Source: Loktanella sp.
GTDB lineage: Bacteria > Pseudomonadota > Alphaproteobacteria > Rhodobacterales > Rhodobacteraceae
NCBI GenBank assembly: GCA_017390475.1
Contig: JAFPBO010000054.1
Coordinates: 1 to 59,333 of the forward strand
Length of the DNA: 59,333 nucleotides
Reading direction: 5' to 3'
This document shows positions 35,380 to 44,178 of the stretch, in pieces (the stretch's first letter is position 1; the number at the start of each line of letters is the position of its first letter). The position numbers were made by a program, and so were the translations under genes. Under the pieces are notes generated by a model. It was not told the origin of the DNA and searched no databases. It worked only from the letters and a program-made list of their open reading frames with translations.

Positions 35380-35901
35380 CTAGTCCTCCAGCACATCATC
35401 GCCGAAACGCGCGGTTTTCATTCCCGCGGCGCGGCGCGCCAGCCTTTCGGCGGAAAAAATCACAATCAGGATGCCACTGAGCGTAAGGGGAATGAACGAC
35501 ACCCCACCGGGCAGGCCCAAGGTTGGCATGCTGGCAGTCCATGTGCGGGTTAATAATTCAAGACCGAACCACGCCATACCAGCGCCAAAGGCCGCGACAA
35601 CGATATCAGAAACTGAATGGAGGATCAGCACGACGCGCTGCGGCAGAACCATCAGCAAGACATCAAAGCTCAGGTGATATCCTTCGCGCGTACCGACAGC
35701 CGCGCCCAACAGGATGAACCAGCCCATAAGCAGGATCGACGTGGGTTCTGTCCATGTCAGCGGCGACTTCACGACATATCGGGCAAAGACCTGCGCCGCA
35801 ATCAGCGCTGTCATCGCAACAAGCGAGATACCGGCAACCCAAAGCGCCGCGCGCGCAACCACGCCAAGAGCCACGGCAGTGACATTCAGCCAATGCTGCA
35901 T
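35380..35901 (-). CDS. dctQ: TRAP transporter small membrane subunit (DctQ)
   Basis: A 173-residue protein with four predicted helices and the DctQ pattern FARYVVKSPLTWTEPTSILL, then REGYHLSFDVLL. ATG 35901 is preceded by GGGGGA at good spacing. A GTG five codons upstream would overlap that ribosome-binding sequence and is less likely. It bridges DctP and DctM. Confidence 0.9.
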   Translation of the reverse strand: MQHWLNVTAVALGVVARAALWVAGISLVAMTALIAAQVFARYVVKSPLTWTEPTSILLMGWFILLGAAVGTREGYHLSFDVLLMVLPQRVVLILHSVSDIVVAAFGAGMAWFGLELLTRTWTASMPTLGLPGGVSFIPLTLSGILIVIFSAERLARRAAGMKTARFGDDVLED

Positions 35902-35993
35902 GATGCGGTCCCCCACGAAGCGTTGTGATTATGGCTCATCGTTGCGAAACCCTGTCTGCCCGGTATGGGAGTTTCAGAAAATTCTGTGTGATC

Positions 35994-36019
35994 GGCACAA
36001 ACGGATCACCGTCTGTGCC
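35994..36019 (-). terminator. Intercistronic hairpin between dctP and dctQ
   Basis: An 11-bp stem (GGCACAGACGG / CCGTTTGTGCC on the minus strand, one G-T pair) with a 4-base loop lies in the 150-base gap behind the binding-protein gene. It probably uncouples high dctP expression from the membrane subunits. Confidence 0.55.
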
Positions 36020-36050
36020 GGACCATTGGCAAGATAACCGCAAGCAGCAA

Positions 36051-37031
36051 TTATTCGGTGGCCTGGATCCGCAAAACCAAGTCACGCAGCGCGTCGCTGG
36101 TCACATGCTTTTCGTAGACAGGCACCATGGCTTCGATGAACGGGGTCTTGTCGATATCGGAGATGATTTCGACACCTGCAGCGCGCACTTGATCTTCGGA
36201 TTGCTGTTCACGCTCGGCCCACATTTCACGCATCACGGGGACAGAATCCCTGGCTGCCTGCCGGATCAGTTCCTGATCTTCTGGCGTAAGGCCGTCCCAG
36301 CTTTGCTTGGACATCACAAGCACTTCGGGGACGATCAGGTGTTCGTTCAGTGTGTAATAGCCCGCGACTTCGTAGTGTCCCGAGGATTCGAACGACGGCC
36401 AATTGTTTTCCGCACCGTCAATCACGCCAGTCTGGATCGAGGAATAAACCTCTCCATATGGCAGCGGCGTTGCACTGGCACCCATCGCTGACATCATGTC
36501 AACGAAGATATCAGATTGCATGACGCGCATCCGCATGCCCGCCAGATCCTCGATCGACCGGATAGGGCGCTGGCTGTTGTAAAAACTACGCGACCCGCCA
36601 TCGAAATAGGCCAGGCCGATCAGGTCATGCGGTTCGAAGGCTGCAAGGATTTCCTGACCGATCTCGCCGTCCATCACGCGGTGCATGTGATCCACAGACC
36701 GGAAGATGAACGGCAAGGATACGACCTTGGTTTCCTCGATCAGGTTGTTGAACGGCCCCATGCTGACGCGGTTCATGTCGATCACGCCGAAACGGGTCTG
36801 TTCGATCGTATCGGCTTCCTCGCCCAATTGCGCGGAATGGAACACCGTGACGCAAATCCGCCCTTCCGAGCGTTCCTGCAACAATTCGCCCATATACTTC
36901 ACAGCCTCGACAGTTGGATAGCCGTCAGGGTGCGTGTCGGACGACCGCAACGTGATTTCGCAAGCCATCGCCTGCCCGACAAAAGCTGCGCTGGCCAGTA
37001 ATGCTGCTGTCAGTGTTTTCGTGATTTTCAT
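36051..37031 (-). CDS. dctP: TRAP transporter periplasmic binding protein (DctP)
   Basis: A 326-residue exported protein: signal peptide ending GQAMACE, then [18 protein letters not shown]. The binding motif [16 protein letters not shown] carries the conserved Arg that pairs with the ligand carboxylate, followed by [19 protein letters not shown] and the NNWPSF hinge motif. The gene lies between uxaC and the membrane subunits, so the ligand is probably galacturonate or glucuronate. Family membership is clear. Substrate is inferred from context. Confidence 0.93.
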   Translation of the reverse strand: MKITKTLTAALLASAAFVGQAMACEITLRSSDTHPDGYPTVEAVKYMGELLQERSEGRICVTVFHSAQLGEEADTIEQTRFGVIDMNRVSMGPFNNLIEETKVVSLPFIFRSVDHMHRVMDGEIGQEILAAFEPHDLIGLAYFDGGSRSFYNSQRPIRSIEDLAGMRMRVMQSDIFVDMMSAMGASATPLPYGEVYSSIQTGVIDGAENNWPSFESSGHYEVAGYYTLNEHLIVPEVLVMSKQSWDGLTPEDQELIRQAARDSVPVMREMWAEREQQSEDQVRAAGVEIISDIDKTPFIEAMVPVYEKHVTSDALRDLVLRIQATE

Positions 37032-37057
37032 AACTTCTCCTCCCGTTTGTGGCTCTG

Positions 37058-38461
37058 TCAGAGCCGGTAAGCCTGCTTTGCAAGCCGATATGCGAGGTCA
37101 TGTGCGACCTCGAATGCATCCTCCTCAGCCATGCGTCCGCTGGCGCAGAGCGTCGCGAGATAGGCACAATCCACGCGCCGCGCGACATCATGGCGGGCGG
37201 GGATCGAACAAAAGGCGCGGGTATCATCGTTAAAGCCGACGGTATTGTAGAAACCGGCTGTTTCAGTGGTCAGTTCACGAAACCGGCGCATCCCTTCGGG
37301 GCTGTCGAAAAACCACCAGGGCGGGCCAAGTTTCAGCGCAGGATAGACCCCCGCCAAAGGCGCCAGTTCGCGCGACAATGTGGTTTCATCCAGCATGAAG
37401 ACGATCACCGACAAACGCGGATCAGTGCCATAGGCGTCCAGCAACGGTTTAAGATTACGCACGAAATCAGTGCGCATCGGGATATCGAACCCTTTATCAC
37501 GCCCGAATTTCGCGAACATCGGGGCGGAATGGTTGCGCCATGCGCCCGGGTGGATCTGCAGGACAAGGCCGTCATCAATGCTCATCCTTGCCATTTCGGT
37601 CAGCATCTGCCCGCGAAAGGCATCGGCCTGTTCCGCCGTCGCACGCCCGGTCTTCACGATATCAAACAGCGCCGCAGCATCCTGCGCGGACAGGTCTTCT
37701 GTGCGTGCCGAAGGGTGACCGTGATCGGAGGATGTGGCACCAAAGCTGATGAAATATGCGCGCCGCGCGCGGTGGGCGGCTAGATATCCATCCCAGGTCA
37801 TCGAGTCTTCGCCAGTCAATTCACCCAGACGGGTCAGGTTCTCGACAAAGCCGTCAAATTCAGGATCGACCACGGCATCAGGCCGATAGGCCGTGACGAC
37901 CCGGCCCTGCCAACCGCTGTCGCGGATCATCTTGTGCCAGCGCAGATCGTCCAGCGCGCTTTCAGTGGTGGAGATTGCTTCGATATTAAACCGCTCAAAA
38001 AGCGCGCGTGGCCGGAACGCGGGTTGCGCAAGGCTGTCATTGATCCGGTCATAAAACGCATCGGCATTCTGCGCGGTCAGCCTTTCGTGGATATCAAAGA
38101 CGTCGGCAAAAGCATGGGTAATCCACAGCCAGGACGGCGTGCCGCGCATCAGGTGGAAGTTTTCGGCAAACAAACGCCAGATCGCCCGCCCGTCTTTCTG
38201 CACCGCAGTGCCATCCGCGCGCGGCACGCCCTGCGCATCCAGATCAATGCCCTGCGAAAACAGCATACGGAACACGTAATGATCCGGCGTGACGAAAAGC
38301 TGTGCGGCATCGGGAAAGGCGTTGTTTTCGGCAAACCAGCGCGGGTCGGTATGTCCATGCGGGCTGATGATCGGCAGGCCCTGAACCTGATCGTAAAGAT
38401 CGCGGGCTAATCCGCGCGCGGAACCTTCTAGCGGAAAAAGGCGGTCCTGATCTAATGGCAT
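37058..38461 (-). CDS. uxaC: Uronate isomerase (glucuronate/galacturonate isomerase)
   Basis: A 467-residue UxaC of the amidohydrolase superfamily. It converts D-galacturonate to tagaturonate and D-glucuronate to fructuronate. The N-terminal metal motif [12 protein letters not shown], the middle [18 protein letters not shown], and the C-terminal [20 protein letters not shown] are characteristic. It is the first gene of the nine-gene operon; a strong promoter lies about 50 bases upstream. Confidence 0.96.
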   Translation of the reverse strand: MPLDQDRLFPLEGSARGLARDLYDQVQGLPIISPHGHTDPRWFAENNAFPDAAQLFVTPDHYVFRMLFSQGIDLDAQGVPRADGTAVQKDGRAIWRLFAENFHLMRGTPSWLWITHAFADVFDIHERLTAQNADAFYDRINDSLAQPAFRPRALFERFNIEAISTTESALDDLRWHKMIRDSGWQGRVVTAYRPDAVVDPEFDGFVENLTRLGELTGEDSMTWDGYLAAHRARRAYFISFGATSSDHGHPSARTEDLSAQDAAALFDIVKTGRATAEQADAFRGQMLTEMARMSIDDGLVLQIHPGAWRNHSAPMFAKFGRDKGFDIPMRTDFVRNLKPLLDAYGTDPRLSVIVFMLDETTLSRELAPLAGVYPALKLGPPWWFFDSPEGMRRFRELTTETAGFYNTVGFNDDTRAFCSIPARHDVARRVDCAYLATLCASGRMAEEDAFEVAHDLAYRLAKQAYRL

Positions 38462-38507
38462 GGATATTCCCCCGATATGCAGCAGCCTCCCCGCTGCTTT
38501 CGATAGA

Positions 38508-38536
38508 CTAATATTCTAGATTACCAACCTTGTCAA
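38508..38536 (-). promoter_or_regulatory. Sigma-70 promoter of the uxaC operon
   Basis: The minus strand has a perfect -35 TTGACA, exactly 17 bases, then -10 TATTAG, ending 47 bases before the uxaC start. The spacer contains GGTAATCTAGAATATTAG-type near-symmetric sequence that could be the site of the divergent GntR regulator, whose start is only 57 bases away. Confidence 0.65.
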
Positions 38537-38592
38537 CGCGGGTTGTTTGGGGTTAAACTTGGTGAACAGAAGAAAAGTGGAGATCGTTGCAA

Positions 38593-39297
38593 ATGGCAGC
38601 CTCAATAGCGTTGCGGGCTTTGACCCCACCCGACCGGCCCTCAATCGCCGATCAGGTGTTCGAGACTTTGCAGGCAGGCATTCTGTCACTGGAATTGCCG
38701 CCCGGCGCCAAAATGTCCGAAGTCGAAGTTGCCAGCCAGATGGAAGTGTCGCGCCAGCCGGTGCGCGATGCGTTCTACCGCCTGTCCAAGCTGGGTTTTC
38801 TGGTGATCCGTCCTCAAAGGTCCACCACCGTCAGCCTGATATCGGAATCTGCCGTCCTGCGCGCCCGCTATATCCGCACCGCATTGGAGGTTGAAAACGT
38901 CCGCACGGCCGCAGAGCGCCTGACCGATGCCGATCACGCCGCGCTCGCCGAATTGCTGACCGCGCAGGAAGCCGCCCATGCGGCCAAGGACAAACGTCTT
39001 TTTCATCAGCTTGATGACCAGTTTCATCATGAAATCTGCCAGCGGTCCAATGTGGGTTTCGCCTGGGACCTGATCAATGACAACAAGGCCCATATGGACC
39101 GGGTGCGGATGCTGTCGCTCAGCTTTGCCTCGCCGCAGGTAATCAAGGATCATCGTGATATATTTGATCATCTGGTCCGGCGCGATGCGGCGGGTGCCGC
39201 CGATGCGATGCGGCTGCATCTGTCGCGGATCGGTGATCTGATTGAACGGCTCCGGTCGGAAAAACACGCTTGGTTCGAAAGCGAAACATACGCATGA
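38593..39297 (+). CDS. GntR-family regulator (FCD subfamily), uronate-responsive
   Basis: A 234-residue protein: N-terminal winged HTH (GAKMSEVEVASQMEVSRQPV, FYRLSKLGFLVIRPQ) and a C-terminal FCD domain with metal-ligand-type residues (DDQFHHEICQRSN, HRDIFDHLV). FCD proteins such as UxuR and ExuR sense uronates or their products. It is divergent from uxaC and overlaps kdgK (ATGA), so it very probably represses both. ATG 38593 follows GTGGAG at suitable spacing. Confidence 0.9.
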   Translation: MAASIALRALTPPDRPSIADQVFETLQAGILSLELPPGAKMSEVEVASQMEVSRQPVRDAFYRLSKLGFLVIRPQRSTTVSLISESAVLRARYIRTALEVENVRTAAERLTDADHAALAELLTAQEAAHAAKDKRLFHQLDDQFHHEICQRSNVGFAWDLINDNKAHMDRVRMLSLSFASPQVIKDHRDIFDHLVRRDAAGAADAMRLHLSRIGDLIERLRSEKHAWFESETYA

Positions 39298-40214
39298 CCC
39301 GGATCGTCGCAATTGGCGAGGCAATGGTGGAACTGGCCCCTGCCGGCGGGCCGGATATGTATCGCGCAGGCTTTGCCGGCGATACGCTGAACACGGCGTG
39401 GTATCTGCGTAAATTGATGCCAGCGTCGGACCAGATCGCCTATTTCACCGCTGTCGGCCGCGATGCGATGTCCGACAAGATGCTGGGTTTTATCAATGCG
39501 GCGGGCCTTGCCACCGATCATATTGACCGGCGCGATGACAGTTCGGTCGGGCTTTACATGATCAGCCTTACCGATGGCGAACGCAGTTTCACCTATTGGC
39601 GCGGGCAAAGTGCGGCGCGCCGGATGCTGGACAGTGACGCACCCTTGCGCGCGGCGTTGCAGGGTGCCGATGTTGCCTATTTGTCGGGGATCACACTGGC
39701 TATTCTGCCCGAACCTGACAGGGCGCGTCTGCTGGATGTGCTGCGTGACTTCCGTAGCGCCGGCGGCAAGGTAGTCTTTGACCCCAATCTGCGCCCCAGA
39801 CTTTGGCCGGATACAACGGCCATGACCCGCGCGGTGATGCGAGCGGCCAGCGTGACGGATATCGTGCTGCCTTCGTTTGAGGATGAGGCAGGCTGGTTCG
39901 GCGACCTCACGCCCTACGCCACGGCCAGCCGCTATCGCGATGCAGGTGTGGATATTGTTGTGGTCAAGAACGGCCCTGATCAGATCCTTGTCGCCACGCC
40001 CGATCTTTCATGCACGGTCGCGCCGACACTTATCGCCGATGTCGTTGATACAACCGCCGCCGGTGACAGTTTCAACGCAGGATTTTTGGCGCGCTATTTT
40101 CAGGACGGCAATCTGGAACAGGCCTGTATGGCCGGGGCACGTATCGCTGGGCAAGTGATCCAGCAAATCGGCGCATTGGTCGAAGTTTCCATGACCGATC
40201 CAAAGCGCCGGTAG
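39294..40214 (+). CDS. kdgK: 2-keto-3-deoxygluconate kinase (PfkB family)
   Basis: A 306-residue ribokinase-family enzyme: N-terminal AIGEAMVELAPAGGP, GGKVVFDPNLRPRLW and the PfkB signature VVDTTAAGDSFNAGFLARYF with the catalytic Asp. It phosphorylates KDG to KDPG, the meeting point of the saturated and unsaturated uronate branches encoded here. Its ATG overlaps the GntR stop. The KDPG aldolase that must follow is not in this window. Confidence 0.93.
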   Translation: MTRIVAIGEAMVELAPAGGPDMYRAGFAGDTLNTAWYLRKLMPASDQIAYFTAVGRDAMSDKMLGFINAAGLATDHIDRRDDSSVGLYMISLTDGERSFTYWRGQSAARRMLDSDAPLRAALQGADVAYLSGITLAILPEPDRARLLDVLRDFRSAGGKVVFDPNLRPRLWPDTTAMTRAVMRAASVTDIVLPSFEDEAGWFGDLTPYATASRYRDAGVDIVVVKNGPDQILVATPDLSCTVAPTLIADVVDTTAAGDSFNAGFLARYFQDGNLEQACMAGARIAGQVIQQIGALVEVSMTDPKRR

Positions 40215-40286
40215 GAAACGTCCATCGTTGTACATCTGAGGCGGTCGGCCAGCATTTCACTGCCCCACCGCCAAAGTCATGACTGC

Positions 40287-41381
40287 CTAGGCCGGTGCCA
40301 ATTGCGCTGCTTGCCGCTGCAACATGCGTGCATGGGCCATCATCAATGGCCCGGTGCCTTTGGCATCGTCACTGACGCGGGCTTCGGTCAGGTAATAACC
40401 CGGACTGCCGTCACGATAGACACCCTCGAAACCACCCAGACCCGCCACATGGCAGATATCGGTCAGGCGGGTTTGCCCGTTTTCCGATTGCAGCTGTGTT
40501 TGCAGGAAATCGAAAACGCGATCTTCTGCCTTTGCGACCTGGTCGCAGCCAAGTCTCAGCCCGGCAGCACTGGCAAAGGCATACGCGAACATCGCAGAGG
40601 CCGAGGTTTCGGTGTAATTGCCCGCCAGATTTGGCAGGTTGATCACCTGCCACCAACCACCGTCGTCCACTTGCAGGGCAGCCAGATGCTCCAGCAAGGA
40701 TTGCGTTGGTGGCAGCAGTTCCGCCTGTGCGAAGGCATCGATACCCACAAGTTCCGCGCAATCGACCAATGCCATCGCCTGCCATCCCAAGGCGCGCGCC
40801 CAGACGCTGGGGGATTGACCAGTCGTGCTGTCTGCCCAATCCTGCACGCCTTCGGCATCGAAGCCATGCGCATAAAGCCCGTCTTTGCGGATCGTCACCC
40901 CAAGAGCGGCGCGCATCTGCGCCAGCGCGTCCTGCACGCGTGCGGCGTCTTTGACATGCTGCGCATATTCAATCTGAAACGGCAGCGCCATGTATAGCCC
41001 GTCGAGCCAGACCTGATGCGGATAGCGCAGTTTGTGCCAGTAATTGCCAGTTTTGGTGCGCGGATGCGTGTCCAACTGTCGCGCCAGAAATGCCGCCGCG
41101 CGCATCCAGCGGGGGTCACCTGTCCAGCGGTCCAACGCAAACAAGGCGCGGCCCGACAGGATGTTGTCGATGTTGTATTCGTCGATCCGATAGCCCTGCA
41201 ATGTGCCATCAGGCGCAACCTGCGCACTGGCCAGTCGTTCCAGATGCGCGCACCAGCGGTCATCGCCCGTCGCATCGTGCAACAAAACGAGCCCACGATA
41301 AATGCAGCCATCCTCATAACACCATGCGCCGCCTTTGTAGGGTTGATAGCGCGTCACGAAAGCGTCGAAATAATCTAGCAT
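40287..41381 (-). CDS. GH105 unsaturated rhamnogalacturonyl/galacturonyl hydrolase
   Basis: A 364-residue (alpha/alpha)6-barrel GH105 enzyme (YteR/RhiN/YesR family), without signal peptide. Conserved pieces include GNYWHKLRYPHQVWLDGLYMA, whose Asp corresponds to the general acid, and DGGWWQVINLPNLAGNYTET and GVYRDGSPGYYLTEARV near the end. It releases 4,5-unsaturated uronate from short oligomers, feeding kdgF-kduI-kduD. The start overlaps the GH28 stop by seven bases, and it is the last gene of the tog-type operon. Confidence 0.9.
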   Translation of the reverse strand: MLDYFDAFVTRYQPYKGGAWCYEDGCIYRGLVLLHDATGDDRWCAHLERLASAQVAPDGTLQGYRIDEYNIDNILSGRALFALDRWTGDPRWMRAAAFLARQLDTHPRTKTGNYWHKLRYPHQVWLDGLYMALPFQIEYAQHVKDAARVQDALAQMRAALGVTIRKDGLYAHGFDAEGVQDWADSTTGQSPSVWARALGWQAMALVDCAELVGIDAFAQAELLPPTQSLLEHLAALQVDDGGWWQVINLPNLAGNYTETSASAMFAYAFASAAGLRLGCDQVAKAEDRVFDFLQTQLQSENGQTRLTDICHVAGLGGFEGVYRDGSPGYYLTEARVSDDAKGTGPLMMAHARMLQRQAAQLAPA

Positions 41382-42850
41382 GGGGCAAGGTCCTTCTGCG
41401 GCAGCGGGGCTTGAGGCAGATCAGCGGGGGTAGCGATGTCGCAATGCGCGACCAGCACGGCAGCCCCCGCGACAGGCAGCAAACCATCCGCCATCAGCGG
41501 GATATCGGGGGTCGCATCAGTGGCAAAGCTGACCGATGCCGCGCCGATCCGCAGGCCGGTGACCGGGCTTTCCGGCAGGCCGAGACAGGCGGCAAAGGCC
41601 ACACGCACATCACGCGCGCTGATCCGGTCCAGCGTGATGTTGCGGATCTGCGGGGTCAGGTCGGCGACAGGCGCAGGCAGCCGCGATTGCACGGCGTCGG
41701 AATGGCCATCATGGTCGCAGAAATAATGCATATTGATCGCCAGCACCGTATCGACACCATCGAAATCCGTGTCGCTCAGGTGGATGTCTGCGACGATACC
41801 ACCGCGCCCACGCCGCGTCTTGATCCGCAAGCCGCGATCGGTGCCTTTCATCTGGCATTGGCTGATGCGCACATTGCTGACGCCACCGGACATTTCCGAC
41901 CCGATCACCACGCCGCCATGGCCATATTCCATCAGGCAATGGCGGATGCGGATATCGCGTGTGGGTGACAGATGCGATCCGTCGCCGTCGTCACTGCGCT
42001 TGCCTGCCTTGATCGCGATGCAATCATCGCCGGTGGAAAACCGCACGCCTTCGATGATGACGTTTTCGCAGCTTTCGGGGTTCAGCGCGTCAGTATTGGG
42101 GCTGTCGGGCGGGTTTTCGATATTCAGCCCGATAAAGGCCAGATTGCGGGACCGGCAGGGATGCAGGGTCCAGCTGGGAGAGTTCGTCAGGGTCGGCCCC
42201 ATCACGGTCACATCCGCACAGCCGACAAGATGCAACAGCCGCGCGCGGCGGGCCCCATTGCGGGTGCCTTTTGGCCATGTCCACCAATCGCCGCGCGCGC
42301 CGCCGCCATCGACCAGACCGGGGCCGGTGATGGTGATGTCGGTCGTGCCAATCGCGGTCAGGATCGCTCGGTAGCAATTGTCGGGCAGCCCTTCCCAACT
42401 GCCGCCTTCGTCGGCGGGCAGGATCGGAAAATCATCGCGGTCGCCGGGCGCGAGCAGGCGCGCGCCTGCGGCCAGATAAATATGCCGGTGCGACGGGATC
42501 AGCAGCGGCGTGACGATCCAGTCGCCCGCAGGCACCATCAGCGTGCCGCCATCGGGCAGCGCGTCCAGATCGGATTGCGCCTGCGCGGAATCATTCAGCA
42601 CATGCGCGGTAGCGCAGGCGGGGGTGGCAAAGGTCACCGAACCTAGCCCCGCGACCTCCAGCCGCAGCGCGGTATCGGGAGGCAGATCGTCCAGCACCAG
42701 CACGGCGCGGTCTGTTGTGCCGTGGCGGCTCAGGTCCGGGCCGGTCAGGTGCCAGTCCAGTGCTACGGGCAAAAAGTAGCGTGCCTCAGGCACAAGCAGG
42801 CGCAGGGCAGCGGCACGGGGTGTGGCTGACAAAAGCTCTATCTGGGTCAT
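41375..42850 (-). CDS. GH28 polygalacturonase, apparently cytoplasmic
   Basis: A 491-residue protein. Residues 1 to about 85 resemble a fibronectin-III/beta-sandwich; the rest is a GH28 right-handed beta-helix with all catalytic motifs: NTDALNPESC, STGDDCIAIKAGK, YGHGGVVIGSEMSGGV and RGLRIKT. This layout is like exo-polygalacturonases (PehB/PehX type). No signal peptide is visible at the N-terminus (MTQIELLSATPRAA). It probably trims imported oligogalacturonides inside the cell, in partnership with the GH105 enzyme. Confidence 0.92.
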   Translation of the reverse strand: MTQIELLSATPRAAALRLLVPEARYFLPVALDWHLTGPDLSRHGTTDRAVLVLDDLPPDTALRLEVAGLGSVTFATPACATAHVLNDSAQAQSDLDALPDGGTLMVPAGDWIVTPLLIPSHRHIYLAAGARLLAPGDRDDFPILPADEGGSWEGLPDNCYRAILTAIGTTDITITGPGLVDGGGARGDWWTWPKGTRNGARRARLLHLVGCADVTVMGPTLTNSPSWTLHPCRSRNLAFIGLNIENPPDSPNTDALNPESCENVIIEGVRFSTGDDCIAIKAGKRSDDGDGSHLSPTRDIRIRHCLMEYGHGGVVIGSEMSGGVSNVRISQCQMKGTDRGLRIKTRRGRGGIVADIHLSDTDFDGVDTVLAINMHYFCDHDGHSDAVQSRLPAPVADLTPQIRNITLDRISARDVRVAFAACLGLPESPVTGLRIGAASVSFATDATPDIPLMADGLLPVAGAAVLVAHCDIATPADLPQAPLPQKDLAPC

Positions 42851-42872
42851 GGAATCCGGGTTTCTGAAAGGG

Positions 42873-42898
42873 GCCGGGGCGCAGTTACGCGCCCCGGC
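42873..42898 (-). terminator. Hairpin between binding-protein gene and GH28 gene
   Basis: A perfect 10-bp stem (GCCGGGGCGC / GCGCCCCGGC) with a 6-base loop is followed on the minus strand by CCCCTTTC. It lies nine bases behind the togB-type stop and probably attenuates transcription into the GH28 and GH105 genes. Confidence 0.6.
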
Positions 42899-42906
42899 GT
42901 TGAAGG

Positions 42907-44163
42907 TCAGGAACGGAACTGCCGCAAGGCGCGGTTGATGCTGCTGATGATATCAGCCGCCGCATCTTCGGCGCTGATCTGGCCGTAAGCGACACCTTCG
43001 AGGTTGTCGGCAAAGGCATCACGCACGCGCGGATGTTCGTTGAACGGCGACACAATCGGGCCGCTGCCGTTCAGCACCAGCGCATTGGCGGCAGCGACAT
43101 TTTCATTGATCAGATCACCGCCCTGCAACAGGTCAAAGGCGACTTTGCTGGCAGGCACACCGCGGGAATCGCCCAGAATCTCAATCGCCTCTGGATCATT
43201 CAGCAAACAATTGATGATTTCTGCCGCAGCTTCTGGATGCTCTGAATGCTGCGAGATCGAGAACAGCATCGACGGTTTGCTATAGGTGCCTTCGGTCACC
43301 GACCCTCCGATGGTCAGCATCGGCACCGGCACCAGTTCCTGATCTGCCCCCAGCGGATCGGCATATTTGGCATAGGCAGAATCCCATTCAAACGTGCCTG
43401 CGATCCGGCCGTCGGACCAAGGGCGCATTTCGAACAATTCGATATTGCCTTCGCCTGCGACCTGACGCCAGCTGCGGATCGCGCCGCTTTCAACCAGATT
43501 TTCGTAAAAACGGATGCCTTCCAGCAATTCTTCTTCGGTCCAGGCGACGGTCATGGTTTCATTGTCGATCAGGTCTTTGCCGGTCGCTTGCGTCACAGCA
43601 CCCGAGACAAGGAAGATCGCGTTCAGGCCAGCCGCCTCGAACGGATAATGATCTTCGCCTAATTGTTCGCGGAACACCGGGGCGGCGGCGATCACATCAT
43701 CCCATGTTTGCGGGATCGGCAGACCGACCTTGTCAAAGTTGGTCTTGTTGAAGAAAAAGACCCGGCCTGTCGTCGATACGGGAATACCGTTCAGCACGCC
43801 GTTCATTTCGCCACCGGCAAGCTGTGCCTCAGAAAACTGGCTTAGGTCGATGATATCAGCATAGTCGCGCAGATCGGCGAACCCGTCACCTTGGCGCGAA
43901 AACAGCGGCAGCCATGGCCAATTGATCTGCATGATATCGGCCTCGGTCCGGCCCGCGATCTGGGTGGTGATGCGTTCCTGATGGCCCGACCAGCCGGTGA
44001 ATTCGGCCGCGACCTCATGCCCCAGTTTCGGGCCGCAGTAATTCAGCGCTTCTTGTGTCTGGGCGTGGCGAGCGTCGCCGCCCCACCATGACATGCGCAG
44101 GGTTTCCGCCTGCGCGCCTGTGGCCAGAACCCCAGCCAGAATGGTTGTGGATAGCAGTTTCAT
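42907..44163 (-). CDS. togB: Oligogalacturonide-type ABC transporter binding protein (TogB-like)
   Basis: A 418-residue exported SBP_bac_1 protein: signal peptide ending GAQAETL, mature start RMSWWGGDARHAQTQEALNY as in TogB-type proteins, GRTEADIMQINWPWLPLFSR and PVSTTGRVFFFNKTNFD. It captures pectic oligomers in the periplasm. Assignment to oligogalacturonides rests on the family resemblance, the togMNAB gene order, and the GH28 and GH105 genes that follow. Confidence 0.88.
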   Translation of the reverse strand: MKLLSTTILAGVLATGAQAETLRMSWWGGDARHAQTQEALNYCGPKLGHEVAAEFTGWSGHQERITTQIAGRTEADIMQINWPWLPLFSRQGDGFADLRDYADIIDLSQFSEAQLAGGEMNGVLNGIPVSTTGRVFFFNKTNFDKVGLPIPQTWDDVIAAAPVFREQLGEDHYPFEAAGLNAIFLVSGAVTQATGKDLIDNETMTVAWTEEELLEGIRFYENLVESGAIRSWRQVAGEGNIELFEMRPWSDGRIAGTFEWDSAYAKYADPLGADQELVPVPMLTIGGSVTEGTYSKPSMLFSISQHSEHPEAAAEIINCLLNDPEAIEILGDSRGVPASKVAFDLLQGGDLINENVAAANALVLNGSGPIVSPFNEHPRVRDAFADNLEGVAYGQISAEDAAADIISSINRALRQFRS

Positions 44164-44178
44164 TGGGTCTCCCCTCCC

